Positions 42,272 to 52,100 of a stretch of DNA of 64,000 nt are shown in pieces. The notes below the pieces were generated by a model. It made no database searches, was not told the origin of the DNA, and worked only from the letters and a program-made list of their open reading frames with translations. Positions within the stretch are counted from its first letter, which is position 1; every line of letters starts with the position of its first letter. Origin of the DNA: CAZIKB01 sp964539665 (GTDB lineage Bacteria > Zhuqueibacterota > Zhuqueibacteria > Oceanimicrobiales > Oceanimicrobiaceae); contig CAZIKB010000012.1 in NCBI GenBank assembly GCA_964539665.1, forward strand, positions 1-64,000, given 5' to 3'. A program made the position numbers and the translations under genes.

Positions 42272-43687
42272 TCACTCATAATTAATTGTGATGGTACTTT
42301 CTACGTTTTTATGAAAATATTTATAGGATGAATAAGTCGGTTCAATTTTCAATTTAAAAGTGTAATTACCTCTAACTACAGTTTTAGTACTTTTTAGTGC
42401 GCTATTGCCCTCTCGTAGCCTATTTACCAGTAATCTACGAGGAATACTTTTCCAATTTCCATCTAAATAGATCTTTTGCTGACCAGAAAAGTACAACTTT
42501 TTTGTTAAAATTTCAATTTGATTATTATCGGTTTCAGTCTCGACTAACAGCGTTAAGTAAGAGGGTTCCGTCAGAAGTAAATCAAGCTCAATCAGTGCAA
42601 GGTCTGTATTCCATTTTCCATTAAAATTCGAAACATCTGTTCCGATCCAATAATACTGCGCGGATTCCTTTTCTGCAATGAACACCTGTCCAAATCGTCT
42701 ATAAATTGCGATCCCTCTCGGTTCAATAAACTCTTTATCGCCCTTCCCTTTTCTGCCAAATGATGTTAAATGGTTTAAATTTCTGTCAAATTTATGAACG
42801 CAATGATTATTCGTGTCAGTAGCCCAGATATTGTTGTAGTAATCAATAGCTAAATATGCCAGATGTCCAGTTTCAAATCCAAAATCATTCAATCGAGTTG
42901 CTTTTAAATATTTCCCATCAAGTGTAAATTTTTGTATTCTTGAATGCTCTAAATCAATCACAGCTATGAAGTTTTCTTTGTAATAAGACCAGCGTTCCTC
43001 CCGGTCCATGACAGCAATTCCTGCAGGATGCCAGAGCTCGCCATTCTCAATCCCTTGTTTACCAAACCAAAGATGGAGAACATCATCAGGGCGCAGGATT
43101 TGAATTCGGTGATTTCCCGTATCGCTGATGTAAACCTTGCCTTGCGAGTCAATGGCCACACCCCGGGGGGATTCAAACTGACCGGGGAGTGCGCCTTGTC
43201 CGCCAATCGCTCCTACAAATTCAAGTTTCTTTTGAGGATTATTAAACCGCACAATTCTGTGATTACCAGTATCGGCAACATACACATCGCCGTATTCGTT
43301 AGCTGCAATCCCGGTTGGATTTTTTAAAGCTCTCTCCCCTACCTCATTTTTACCATAAATATTCAGGGACGTCATTGAGGTATTATAAACTATGACATTT
43401 TCTCCTGAGTTCACCCCATAACCTGTCACTTCATCGTCATCTTCTTTTTTATCGGGGTCGTCCCAGCTTTTAAGTCGAACCACCGCAATTCCTTGCGGAT
43501 TTTGCACCTTAACTTTGTTTTTTGTATAAATCATTAGATGCAATTTCGTAGCTTTTCTAATACCCATTGTGTGTAGAAAAGAAGGGAAAACCAGAGTAGT
43601 AGGCTCATAGTCGTCATCTCCAGTGCCTGGCAGCACAGAAGGAATGATAATTAATAGCAGGAATGCAGCAGTGAGCTTTCTAATCAT
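42272..43687 (-). CDS. Exported NHL-repeat beta-propeller protein
   Basis: 471 aa. A signal peptide (LTAAFLLLIIIPSVLPG) precedes an NHL propeller. Repeats are clear: NPTGIAANEYGDVYVADTGN, SPRGVAIDSQGKVYISDTGN, HPAGIAV and EPRGIAIYRRFGQVFIAEK. A C-terminal beta-rich domain of ~120 residues follows, with no family I can name. NHL propellers bind proteins or sugars; this one should act in the periplasm or outside the cell. It overlaps uvrC by 4 bp (ATGA) and is 3 bp before purL, an odd operon position for an exported protein. Function unknown. Confidence 0.82.
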   Translation of the reverse strand: MIRKLTAAFLLLIIIPSVLPGTGDDDYEPTTLVFPSFLHTMGIRKATKLHLMIYTKNKVKVQNPQGIAVVRLKSWDDPDKKEDDDEVTGYGVNSGENVIVYNTSMTSLNIYGKNEVGERALKNPTGIAANEYGDVYVADTGNHRIVRFNNPQKKLEFVGAIGGQGALPGQFESPRGVAIDSQGKVYISDTGNHRIQILRPDDVLHLWFGKQGIENGELWHPAGIAVMDREERWSYYKENFIAVIDLEHSRIQKFTLDGKYLKATRLNDFGFETGHLAYLAIDYYNNIWATDTNNHCVHKFDRNLNHLTSFGRKGKGDKEFIEPRGIAIYRRFGQVFIAEKESAQYYWIGTDVSNFNGKWNTDLALIELDLLLTEPSYLTLLVETETDNNQIEILTKKLYFSGQQKIYLDGNWKSIPRRLLVNRLREGNSALKSTKTVVRGNYTFKLKIEPTYSSYKYFHKNVESTITINYE

Positions 43688-45543
43688 TTGGTTTGCTTTT
43701 CGTCATCAACAAAATGAAAATGTTGCCAGATTACTTTTGATAATTCCGGGTTGATGCCGTCGATCGTCTCGATTTCACCTACAGAAGCTTCCTTGAGATT
43801 CCTTACGGAGCCAAAGTGTTTGACCAGCGCTTTTCGGCGAGCGGGGCCAATTCCTGCAATAGTATCCAGTACTGATTTTGTGCTTTGCTTTTTTCGCAAC
43901 GTTCTATGGTAGGTTATGGCAAAGCGATGAGCTTCATCACGAATCTGCTGGAGCATTTTTAAGCCAGAAGAAGTTCTGGGAATATTCTGCGGCTCTGAAG
44001 CGCCTTGCACAAAGACCTCATCTAATCTTTTCGCCAGAGCTGCGATGGGCGGTTCTTTGAAGTTTAATTTATCTAAAACGCCGACTACGGTAGATAACTG
44101 ACCCTTGCCGCCATCCACCAGAATAAGGTCAGGTGCTGTCAGCTTGTCGGCCAGTGAGCCGCTGTACCGTCTTCTAACTGCTTCGGCCATCATGGCAAAA
44201 TCATCCGGTGTTTCTTTTACGGTTATTTTAAATCGTCGGTAATCACTTTTTTGGGGCTTGCCATTTACAAAAGTCACCATGGAAGCCACTGGATTTGTGC
44301 CTTGAATGTTTGAGACGTCAAAACATTCAATTCGTCTTGGAGGCTTGTCTAAACGTAAATCTCTTTGCAGGGCTTTTACACTGTGCGGCATATAATCTTT
44401 TGCTTTAAGCTTTTGCAGCTTCAGCTCTTCTAAAAGTAAACGGGCGTTTTTTAATCCCATTTCCATGAGTTTCGCTTTTTGTCCTTTTTGTGGGAAAATG
44501 AGTTTTACCTTTGCTTCGCGTTTTTTTGAAAGCCAATCTTGAATTTCCTGATGATCCTCAATTTTAGTTGGAGCATATATTTCTTCCGGCATGAACTCAG
44601 ATTTTAAATAAAACTGTTTTAAGAACGAAGACACGACATGTTCAAATGCTTGCTCTTCAACGCCGTTTAAATAATAATGCTGCCGCCCCAGAATCTTGCC
44701 GTCCCGCACCTTAAATACCACTCCGCAAGCCTCAGCTTCTTCCACAGCCACCGCCACAATATCCCGATCCATGAAATCGTCCGTAACGACTTTCTGCTTG
44801 TATTGAAATTTATCAATAGAGTCGATTTGATCACGAACCCGAGCGGCTTCTTCAAAGCGCTTTGCCAGAGCAAGTTTGGACATTTTTACTTTGAGCTCGC
44901 ACACTACCTGGTTGTTTTTACCATTTATAAATTTTACAATCTGCTCAAAGGTACTTTTGTATTCCTCCTCGCCAACCAGGCCTTCGCATGGACCGTCACA
45001 TTTTTTGATGTGGTAATCTAAACAGAGCTTGTATTTTTTTTGGGTTACTGCCTCTTCAGTCAGGTCAAAATCACAGCTTCTTACAGGGAAAATTCGTTTT
45101 ACAGATTTAAGTAAATTTCGCATAGAGCTTACATCCGTGTAAGGGCCAAAATAACGGGAACCGTCGCGAATGATCTTCCGTGTAGGAAACATACGAGGGA
45201 ATCGTTCATTCGTGACCCGAATATAAGGAAAACTTTTATCATCTTTTAGATTAATATTGTAACGAGGCTTATACTCTTTGATTAAATTCATTTCAAGAAT
45301 CAAAGCTTCCATCTCCGTATCTGTGACAATGGTTTCAACATCACAAATCTTTAATTTTAAGCGATAAAATTTGGGGCCTTCCATTCTGCCATTTTGAAAA
45401 TAGGAACGTACCCGATTGTGCAAAGCTTTTGCTTTTCCTATGTAAACAATTTTACCATGTCTGTCTTTAAATAAATAACAGCCGGGCTTTTTAGGAAGAT
45501 TTTCAAGTTTTTCCTGAAGTGTTTTTGAGACTGGCGACGTCAT
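43684..45543 (-). CDS. uvrC: Excinuclease ABC subunit C
   Basis: 619 aa. GIY-YIG nuclease domain (~14-95) with GCYLFKDRHGKIVYIGKAKA, then a UVR/UvrB-binding motif (~205-240), the RNase H-like 5'-incision domain with LILVDGGKGQLS (~475-486) and a tandem helix-hairpin-helix end. It makes both incisions around DNA damage with UvrB. First gene of a four-gene run to hisS. Full length. Confidence 0.96.
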   Translation of the reverse strand: MTSPVSKTLQEKLENLPKKPGCYLFKDRHGKIVYIGKAKALHNRVRSYFQNGRMEGPKFYRLKLKICDVETIVTDTEMEALILEMNLIKEYKPRYNINLKDDKSFPYIRVTNERFPRMFPTRKIIRDGSRYFGPYTDVSSMRNLLKSVKRIFPVRSCDFDLTEEAVTQKKYKLCLDYHIKKCDGPCEGLVGEEEYKSTFEQIVKFINGKNNQVVCELKVKMSKLALAKRFEEAARVRDQIDSIDKFQYKQKVVTDDFMDRDIVAVAVEEAEACGVVFKVRDGKILGRQHYYLNGVEEQAFEHVVSSFLKQFYLKSEFMPEEIYAPTKIEDHQEIQDWLSKKREAKVKLIFPQKGQKAKLMEMGLKNARLLLEELKLQKLKAKDYMPHSVKALQRDLRLDKPPRRIECFDVSNIQGTNPVASMVTFVNGKPQKSDYRRFKITVKETPDDFAMMAEAVRRRYSGSLADKLTAPDLILVDGGKGQLSTVVGVLDKLNFKEPPIAALAKRLDEVFVQGASEPQNIPRTSSGLKMLQQIRDEAHRFAITYHRTLRKKQSTKSVLDTIAGIGPARRKALVKHFGSVRNLKEASVGEIETIDGINPELSKVIWQHFHFVDDEKQTK

Positions 45544-45607
45544 TTGTAATAATTAATTTTACTGCAAATATCCAGGTATTGTGATATGTAAAAAGAGCGT
45601 CCTATTT

Positions 45608-45678
45608 GTCATTCCCGAATGTTTAAATTGGGCATCCAAAGCTCCCTTGATGCCCGCTAAATAAATTGCGGTAATGAC
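45608..45678. repeat. 71-bp REP/MITE-like nested palindrome
   Basis: Outer arms GTCATTCCCG (45608-45617) and CGGTAATGAC (45669-45678) pair with one mismatch. An inner perfect stem GGGCATC/GATGCCC (45630-45636, 45649-45655) sits between. The arm sequence is of the widespread GTCATTCCCG type of dispersed intergenic repeat. Lies upstream of uvrC. Confidence 0.65.
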
Positions 45679-45761
45679 AGAATTGTGGATGTTCAAAATA
45701 TTTTTAATACTTTGACTCACGGATACGATTTTCAAAAATTAGTATTAGTTTTTTGAATCAA

Positions 45762-46178
45762 TTAACCTTTCGGTGGATCTGGATATTCCACCAATTCCAT
45801 TAAAATTCCCCCGGTACTTTTTGGATGAATAAAGGCCACTCTGGTATTCCCGGCTCCTTTATCATCAACCTGGTCGATGAACTGCAATCCTTGACTGGAC
45901 ATCACTTTTATTGCCTGCTCCAAATCATCCACTTCAAAGCAAATATGATGAATGCCCTCGCCTCGCTTTGCAATGAATTTTGAAATGGGAGAATCAGTTT
46001 CAGTACCCTCTAAAAGCTCCAATCGTACTTCTCCAACCGGAAATAACGCGGTAGCTACTTTCTGCGCCTCTACTACTTCTTTATGGGCAGCATTTTTATT
46101 GGTAATTTGTTTATATATTTTTTCGGCAGAATTTAAATCAGCAACTGCGATTCCTATGTGGTCAATTTTTTTTATCAT
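45762..46178 (-). CDS. mce: Methylmalonyl-CoA epimerase
   Basis: 138 aa of the glyoxalase/VOC fold. The metal ligand His is in DHIGIAVADLNSAE (~6-19). The second half has GEGIHHICFEVDDLEQAI (~74-91) and GILMELVEY (~125-133) with the Glu ligand. It racemises methylmalonyl-CoA, feeding the mutase at 26.8-28.4 kb. The two genes are 17 kb apart but serve one propionate/odd-chain pathway. 30 bp after nadC. Confidence 0.93.
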   Translation of the reverse strand: MIKKIDHIGIAVADLNSAEKIYKQITNKNAAHKEVVEAQKVATALFPVGEVRLELLEGTETDSPISKFIAKRGEGIHHICFEVDDLEQAIKVMSSQGLQFIDQVDDKGAGNTRVAFIHPKSTGGILMELVEYPDPPKG

Positions 46179-46208
46179 GCCTGAAGATACTAATTGTTCA
46201 TTATAAAA

Positions 46209-47102
46209 TCAAGTTGAATCAATTAATAGCGAGAGGTCTAATGCTTTTGAGGAATGCGTTAACGCTCCAACTGAAATGAAATCCACACCCGTTTCAGCAA
46301 AATCGCGAACTGTTTCAAGAGTGATCCCGCCGGAAACTTCAAGTTCTACTTTCCCATTAACCAATGCCACCGCTTCAGAAATTTGTGACAAGTTCATATT
46401 ATCTAACATTATTCTATCAACTCTCAATCCGCACGCTTCTTCAACCTGGTCTGAAGCGCTGGCTTCAACTTCTATTTTTAAATTTAGATTTCGAGCCCGC
46501 ATGTTTGCTTTAATTTTATTAACCGCCTGAGCAATTCCCCCTGCTCCAGTGATATGGTTTTCCTTAATTAAAACCATATCAAAAAGTCCCATTCTATGAT
46601 TTTGGCCGCCGCCTGCAACAACAGCATGTTTTTCCAACACCCTCAGACCCGGAGTAGTCTTTCTTGTATCCAGAATTTTCACCCCGGTCCCTTTCACTTT
46701 TTCAACAAATTTAGAAGTTAAAGTAGCTATTCCGGATAACCGCTGCAGAAAATTTAGCGCCGTTCTTTCAGCGGTTAAAATACTTGCAATGTAGCCAGAT
46801 ATTTTCATAATTGCATCTGAAGATTTAATTTGTGCCCCTTCATCTACAATATTTGTAACAGATAATTCTTTATCAACTTTTGTGAAAACTTCTCTGACTA
46901 CAACTAATCCAGCGATAATACCATCTTGTTTAGCTCTGATAGTCGCCTGACTAGTTTTAGAATTATCCAAAATTAGTTTGGAGGTCATATCTCCAAGCTC
47001 ATTCAGATCTTCTTCTAAAGCTAATTTGATTATATGTTCTATTTCTTGAGTTACTTCAAAGTTTTTATTCATTGGATATTTGAGCTCTTGCTGTTCATAC
47101 AA
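46209..47102 (-). CDS. nadC: Nicotinate-nucleotide pyrophosphorylase (carboxylating)
   Basis: 297 aa, possibly 287 if translation starts at the in-frame Met 11. Motifs: ERTALNFLQRLSGIAT (~114-129), DTRKTTPGLRVLEKHAV (~145-161), GGGQNHRMGLFDMVLIKENH (~164-183) and EVEASASDQVEEA. It makes NaMN from quinolinate and PRPP in NAD synthesis. nadA and nadB are not nearby. Followed by the epimerase gene on the same strand. Confidence 0.95.
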   Translation of the reverse strand: MYEQQELKYPMNKNFEVTQEIEHIIKLALEEDLNELGDMTSKLILDNSKTSQATIRAKQDGIIAGLVVVREVFTKVDKELSVTNIVDEGAQIKSSDAIMKISGYIASILTAERTALNFLQRLSGIATLTSKFVEKVKGTGVKILDTRKTTPGLRVLEKHAVVAGGGQNHRMGLFDMVLIKENHITGAGGIAQAVNKIKANMRARNLNLKIEVEASASDQVEEACGLRVDRIMLDNMNLSQISEAVALVNGKVELEVSGGITLETVRDFAETGVDFISVGALTHSSKALDLSLLIDST

Positions 47103-47256
47103 TATTCAGATAAAAATGAAGTCTAACCTTAATCATAAATCTGAATAAAATCAACCTAAATAACAAAAGGCCACAATATTCAATTGCAGTTTTTTTACAA
47201 CGAGGAAGAGAGACTAATAAAATGACAATTTTTTAAAACTAATTGCTTCGAGATAC

Positions 47257-48438
47257 CTAATTCTCAGGCAGAGACTTATTCACAAGTAATTGTTTAAATA
47301 GTTCGATTTTTGATTGAAATAGAGCATTGCCCATTTGAAAACGTAAAGATTCTTCGTTCTCATGATAGAATTTCAGAGCTTCCTTGGCCTTTTCTAAATC
47401 TTGAGTTTTCTCAGCTATATCTGATAACACTAATGCCAAATTATAAATTCCTAATAACCTGTATGTAATGGCCGTCTCCCAGCTGATGTACGACATCCAG
47501 ATATTTCTTTTTTCACTCAGAGCCTTACTTTTTTTAGTAATCGTTAAAATTTCAGAATAACTGCTCTTCGGCTCACTTGAATTTTCAGATATGTTCAGCC
47601 GCTTTGCTTTTTGAGAAGATGAGACGTTGTTTGTCAAAGAATAAGTTCGCCATGCTGTCACGCTGGACTCAGTTTCATCTTCTGAATCAGATTGATAATC
47701 CAAATAAATGAGCACTGAATTTGGTATTGGATATATATGCTGATTATAATCAGGCAAATCGAATTTTTGTTTTCGAATTGCAATGTTATCAAACTTGCTT
47801 ATATGATATTTTTCAATATAAAAATCAGACAATATGAGCAATTCAGTTGTCTGCTTATTATTAACCGCAGTTATTCGCGGCTGTTGTTCAACAATTGGAT
47901 TGGAGTCATTTGTTTGTTCAAATGATTCCACAGGAGTGGTTTGTTTTGCATTCTCTTCAATCGAAGTTGACACCAGATTTTGCTCAGTTTCCTCCGGTTT
48001 TATTTGTACTTCTTCAGAATTTAATTGAACATCTTCGGTTTGTTGCACAATCACAGGTGGATTAACTGATTTGACTTTATATACCTGTTTTATTCCAAGT
48101 ATCAAAGTCAGGATAGCAACTACGCCTGTAAATCCCCAAACCAGGCTATTTTTAGGTAGCCATTCATTTAATAAGTCACTGATTTTTTTCGTTTTTGTAG
48201 CCGGCGAATGTAATCCAATTCTATTTGTTATTTTGTTTGGCAGTGTTGCCCAGTATTCCTCGGGGGGTTCTTCATAAACATCGACTTTCATCAGGGACTC
48301 AATCTGTTTTAAGGACTCCAAAATACTGGTGCAATCTGTACATTTTTTTAAATGTTGTGCAATTCCATGCATCTCGTTTTCAGTGAGAGCTGTATCCAAA
48401 TAATTGCCAACCTTTTGTTTTACATCATAACAGTTCAT
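47257..48438 (-). CDS. Transmembrane anti-sigma factor (zinc-finger type)
   Basis: 393 aa. An N-terminal anti-sigma zinc finger shows HLKKCTDC (His and two Cys, ~28-35). One membrane helix lies near ~99-118 (VWGFTGVVAILTLILGI). The periplasmic part of ~270 residues begins with a Glu/Gln/Thr-rich linker and ends in a helical domain (LLGIYNLALVLSDIAEKTQ). The start overlaps the ECF sigma stop by 4 bp, so the two are coupled. It should hold the sigma factor at the membrane until an envelope signal releases it. The signal and protease are unknown. Confidence 0.85.
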   Translation of the reverse strand: MNCYDVKQKVGNYLDTALTENEMHGIAQHLKKCTDCTSILESLKQIESLMKVDVYEEPPEEYWATLPNKITNRIGLHSPATKTKKISDLLNEWLPKNSLVWGFTGVVAILTLILGIKQVYKVKSVNPPVIVQQTEDVQLNSEEVQIKPEETEQNLVSTSIEENAKQTTPVESFEQTNDSNPIVEQQPRITAVNNKQTTELLILSDFYIEKYHISKFDNIAIRKQKFDLPDYNQHIYPIPNSVLIYLDYQSDSEDETESSVTAWRTYSLTNNVSSSQKAKRLNISENSSEPKSSYSEILTITKKSKALSEKRNIWMSYISWETAITYRLLGIYNLALVLSDIAEKTQDLEKAKEALKFYHENEESLRFQMGNALFQSKIELFKQLLVNKSLPEN

Positions 48439-49031
48439 CCTTTTACCTCAACATCTTTATTATCTAAATAGCTTTGTAACAGTTTACGCAGTTTGTCTCT
48501 GGCTCTGGACAATCGAGACATTACCGTACCCATAGAGATTTCCAATGTCTCGCTAATCTCTTGATAACTAAGTTCGTCACGAACTCTTAAATTAAACACC
48601 ACACGCTGTTCAGGCGGAATTTTACGTAAAGCATCTTTTAATTTAATTACCAGTTCATTTCCTTGCATTTCGAACAATTGTGGTGGTGCTTCTGATAAAT
48701 CTGAATTATGATTATTTCCATCTATATTACTAAGTGATAGTGAACGAAACCTCGTATTCTTTTTCAGTTGATTTAACGATGTATTTATAGCAATGCGATA
48801 AAGCCATGGATAAAAGGGATATTCCTCATTATAAGTATCGAGCTTGGTATAAGCTTTAATAAAAGTTTCCTGGACCACATCATCGGCATCTTCGTGGTTC
48901 ATAACCAATTGGAAAACCGTATAATAAATTCTTTTTTGATACTTTTGAACTATCCATTCAAATGCATTTGCTTCACCAGAAAGAGACCGTTGGATATATC
49001 GTAATACATCCTTTTCATCATTATATTCCAT
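48435..49031 (-). CDS. ECF-family RNA polymerase sigma factor (RpoE-like)
   Basis: 198 aa. Sigma region 2 has YQKRIYYTVFQLVMNHEDADDVVQETFIKAY (in pieces, ~29-60) and FYPWLYRIAINTSLN. Region 4 has LRKIPPEQRVVFNLRVRDEL followed by the helix-turn-helix YQEISETLEISMGTVMSRLSRA. No region 3, as in all ECF factors. With the adjacent anti-sigma it forms a standard envelope-responsive pair. Its regulon cannot be seen; neighbours suggest nothing specific. Confidence 0.93.
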   Translation of the reverse strand: MEYNDEKDVLRYIQRSLSGEANAFEWIVQKYQKRIYYTVFQLVMNHEDADDVVQETFIKAYTKLDTYNEEYPFYPWLYRIAINTSLNQLKKNTRFRSLSLSNIDGNNHNSDLSEAPPQLFEMQGNELVIKLKDALRKIPPEQRVVFNLRVRDELSYQEISETLEISMGTVMSRLSRARDKLRKLLQSYLDNKDVEVKG

Positions 49032-49122
49032 TTTTGCACGGCATTTTCATGTTAAAAATGGCTTCACACAAGGCTAATCATAATTACCATTTTGTTTAAT
49101 TATTATTCCAGCTTCGTATAAT

Positions 49123-52100
49123 TTATTTTACAATTTTCTCGACCACAGGATTTTCACCTTTTTCGATTTCTTCAAGCTTTTGCAGGGCAAAGCGGCCAAA
49201 GTTATTTTCACTACCCTGTTCTTTAATAATCCTTTGAAGAATTTTCCTGGCTATGGCAGTTTCACCAGACCGGATTAAGCACTTACTCGCTTCAAACTGT
49301 GCAGTAACATGCCATGGCAATTTAGTAGCTTTTGTTAAATATTTGACTTTTAAATATTCTACCGCAGCACGCTCAAAATTACCCATTTCGTTATAACATT
49401 GCCCTATATAAAATTGAATCTCAGCCTGCATTTCATCATTTGCGAAAGATTTGAGCTGTTTGAAGTTCGCGATCGCACGATTATACTCTTTTAAGTACAT
49501 TAAATATTTTGCCAGATCAACCATTTTAGAAAATCTATCTTCTGCTGTGGGAAACTTAGTGAGGTACATTCGGGTATTGACTATCGCTTGATCCCATAAA
49601 TAAAGGTCACTGTAACATTTAATCAGATATTGCAGAGCTTTTTGATAATACCCTTTGGCTTGTGAATGTTGCATAATTTGTTTAAATGCACTAATAGCGT
49701 TTTCAATTTGCTGTGATTTGTAATAGAAATCTCCCAAATTAAAATAGGTAAGAGGTGTGACTTCACTGTCAGGATATTTTGTTGGGATGTTGGTTAGTAT
49801 TTCCAACGCTTCTTCAGTATGATTAGTTATCAGATAAATTGCACCCAGGCTAAATTCACCCTTAGCGGCAAAATCCGTTTTTTTAAAGTCACTCTTAAGT
49901 TTTTTAAATGTTTTTTCAGCTAATTCAAATTGTTTTTCCGAAATGTATGCATTACCTTTATCAATTAGAAATTGGCCCTCCGCATTTTTCGAGTCGTCAA
50001 ATTTTTTCCTGAACATTTTTACATCTGAATCGGCGGCTGTAAATTTTTTTAACTTATATTTGCACCTGATCGATTGCATTATCGGATATTTTTCTTCATC
50101 ACTATTTTTAGCCATTTGAATGGCTGATAAATAGCGCCTGTTGGCTTCCTGAAATAAATCCTGTTGAAAATAGATATCCCCTAAAGATATGTTTGCTTGA
50201 TATTTATATTCAGCTTTAGAAGCATGTCTTAAGATACTTTGATTATATTCTTTTGCTAATGTTAATTTGTTTTGCGTTTGTGCTATTCGGGCTACAGCGA
50301 ACATTGCTTTCTGAGAATATGCATGAGTGGAATCTTTTTGTATTAAGGTAATATATTTTGCCAGGGCGTTATTATATTGTCCAAGATTTTCATAAGCTTG
50401 CGCTTCTTTGTAATATATTAAAAAATCAATATTCTCACTATCATTAAGCAGCAAATTATCCCAGAAGCTATTGTCGGTTTTGTAGTTATCTATCGCTGAT
50501 TGAAAGTTACCCATTTGAAAATGTATATCAGCTAACTCCAATTGCACTTTTCTAACTATTGCTGAATAAAAATAGTCAGATTTAATTTTATTCAGTGTTT
50601 CTATTGCTGAAACGAAATCTTCATTATTTCTCTCCAATTTAGCTTTCAGTAGAAGCGCTTCAGGTAAAAACTTATTTTGGGACGTTGTATTTATAAAATC
50701 AGTTATTTTCTCCAAAGCCAAAGAATCTGTTCCTAAATAGCTTAAGACAACAGGCTCTTTAAATTGCGCTTCATCAAAATATTCACTTGCGGGATATTTA
50801 TCATGAATTTGCTGGTAAATCTCAAGCGCTTGCTGAAAGAATGATGAATCTTGTTGTAAAGAAGAGACGGTTAGAAGTTCATTTGCTAAATTAATTGAAA
50901 TAAAATCCAAATGTTTACTTTCCGGATAACGATTTTCCCATTCAATTTTTAATTCAAGGAGCTTGGATTGTCGAGATTGAGGACTGGATAATTTGTCAAG
51001 TTCTATTTGTGCTAACAAGAAATGGGGTTCCTCTGCCCATTGAGTGGAATCCTGATTATCCTTCAAAATATTCAGGCAAATTGCAGCGCTGTCAAAATAG
51101 GCTTCAACATCATGGTGTTGATTTAATACTTTTGATCTTTCTGCCAATCTGAAGTAGATTTTTCCCAAATAGAAATAGACATCCTCCTTTGAGGTATTGT
51201 TAGTTGAAATTGCAAGTTCCTTCTTGAAATAGCTTAATGCTTTAGTGAAATCTTTTTGTTCAAAGAATACTTTTCCTAATTCCAAATTCAAATTTGCATT
51301 ATTTTGCCCGTTTGCGAACTTGCCGATTAAATTTGATAATTGATTCAAGCCATCACCAGTGTCGTAATTAAATATCTCAGAGATAAGTCTAATTTTGTGC
51401 AGCACCCAATCCACTTGGTCTCCAGCAGGATATCGGGTCAGGTAATTTTGATATTCATTTAGCGCCAGTTTGTTTTCTGTAAGAGATTCATAACAACGCG
51501 CAATGGCCAGTTGCACATCATCAACTTCAGGTCTGAATGGAAAGGTCTCGAGGAATTCATCGTAAAGTCGTAATGCCCTGGTAAAGTCCTTTATGTTCTT
51601 TTCAAAAATTTCAGCCTTTTTAATATGCATAATCGCCAATTCAGGGCTGCTCGCGTATTTTTTTGAATATTCTTGAATTAATTCTAAAGCATCCCTGTAT
51701 CGGTGTATTTTGAGTAGAGCGGCCGTTAGTTCCAGATACGCATTTTTAACAAAACTAATCACCTGCCTGTCTGTTGCTTCTAAATAAGTTTCCTTAGAAA
51801 TTAGCTCTGTAAATTTATCAACCGCTAATTGGTTTTTGTCTAAAATTGCTAATACTTTCGCGGTCTTGAATTCAGCTTCGATTTGGTGATTTACTGCACT
51901 AAGTGAAATTGCTTTCTGGTAGGATTCTAAAGCAGCATCATACTGTTTCTGTAAGAGTAAAATATCACCTCTTTTTAAATAAACTGGATTTGATTGCCTG
52001 GTTGAATCTGCATTAGCTATATAATTATTAAAGTACTTTAAAGCTACGTCGTAATCACCATTATTTTGAGATAAAACGCCTAACTTGTAATGTGCATTTT

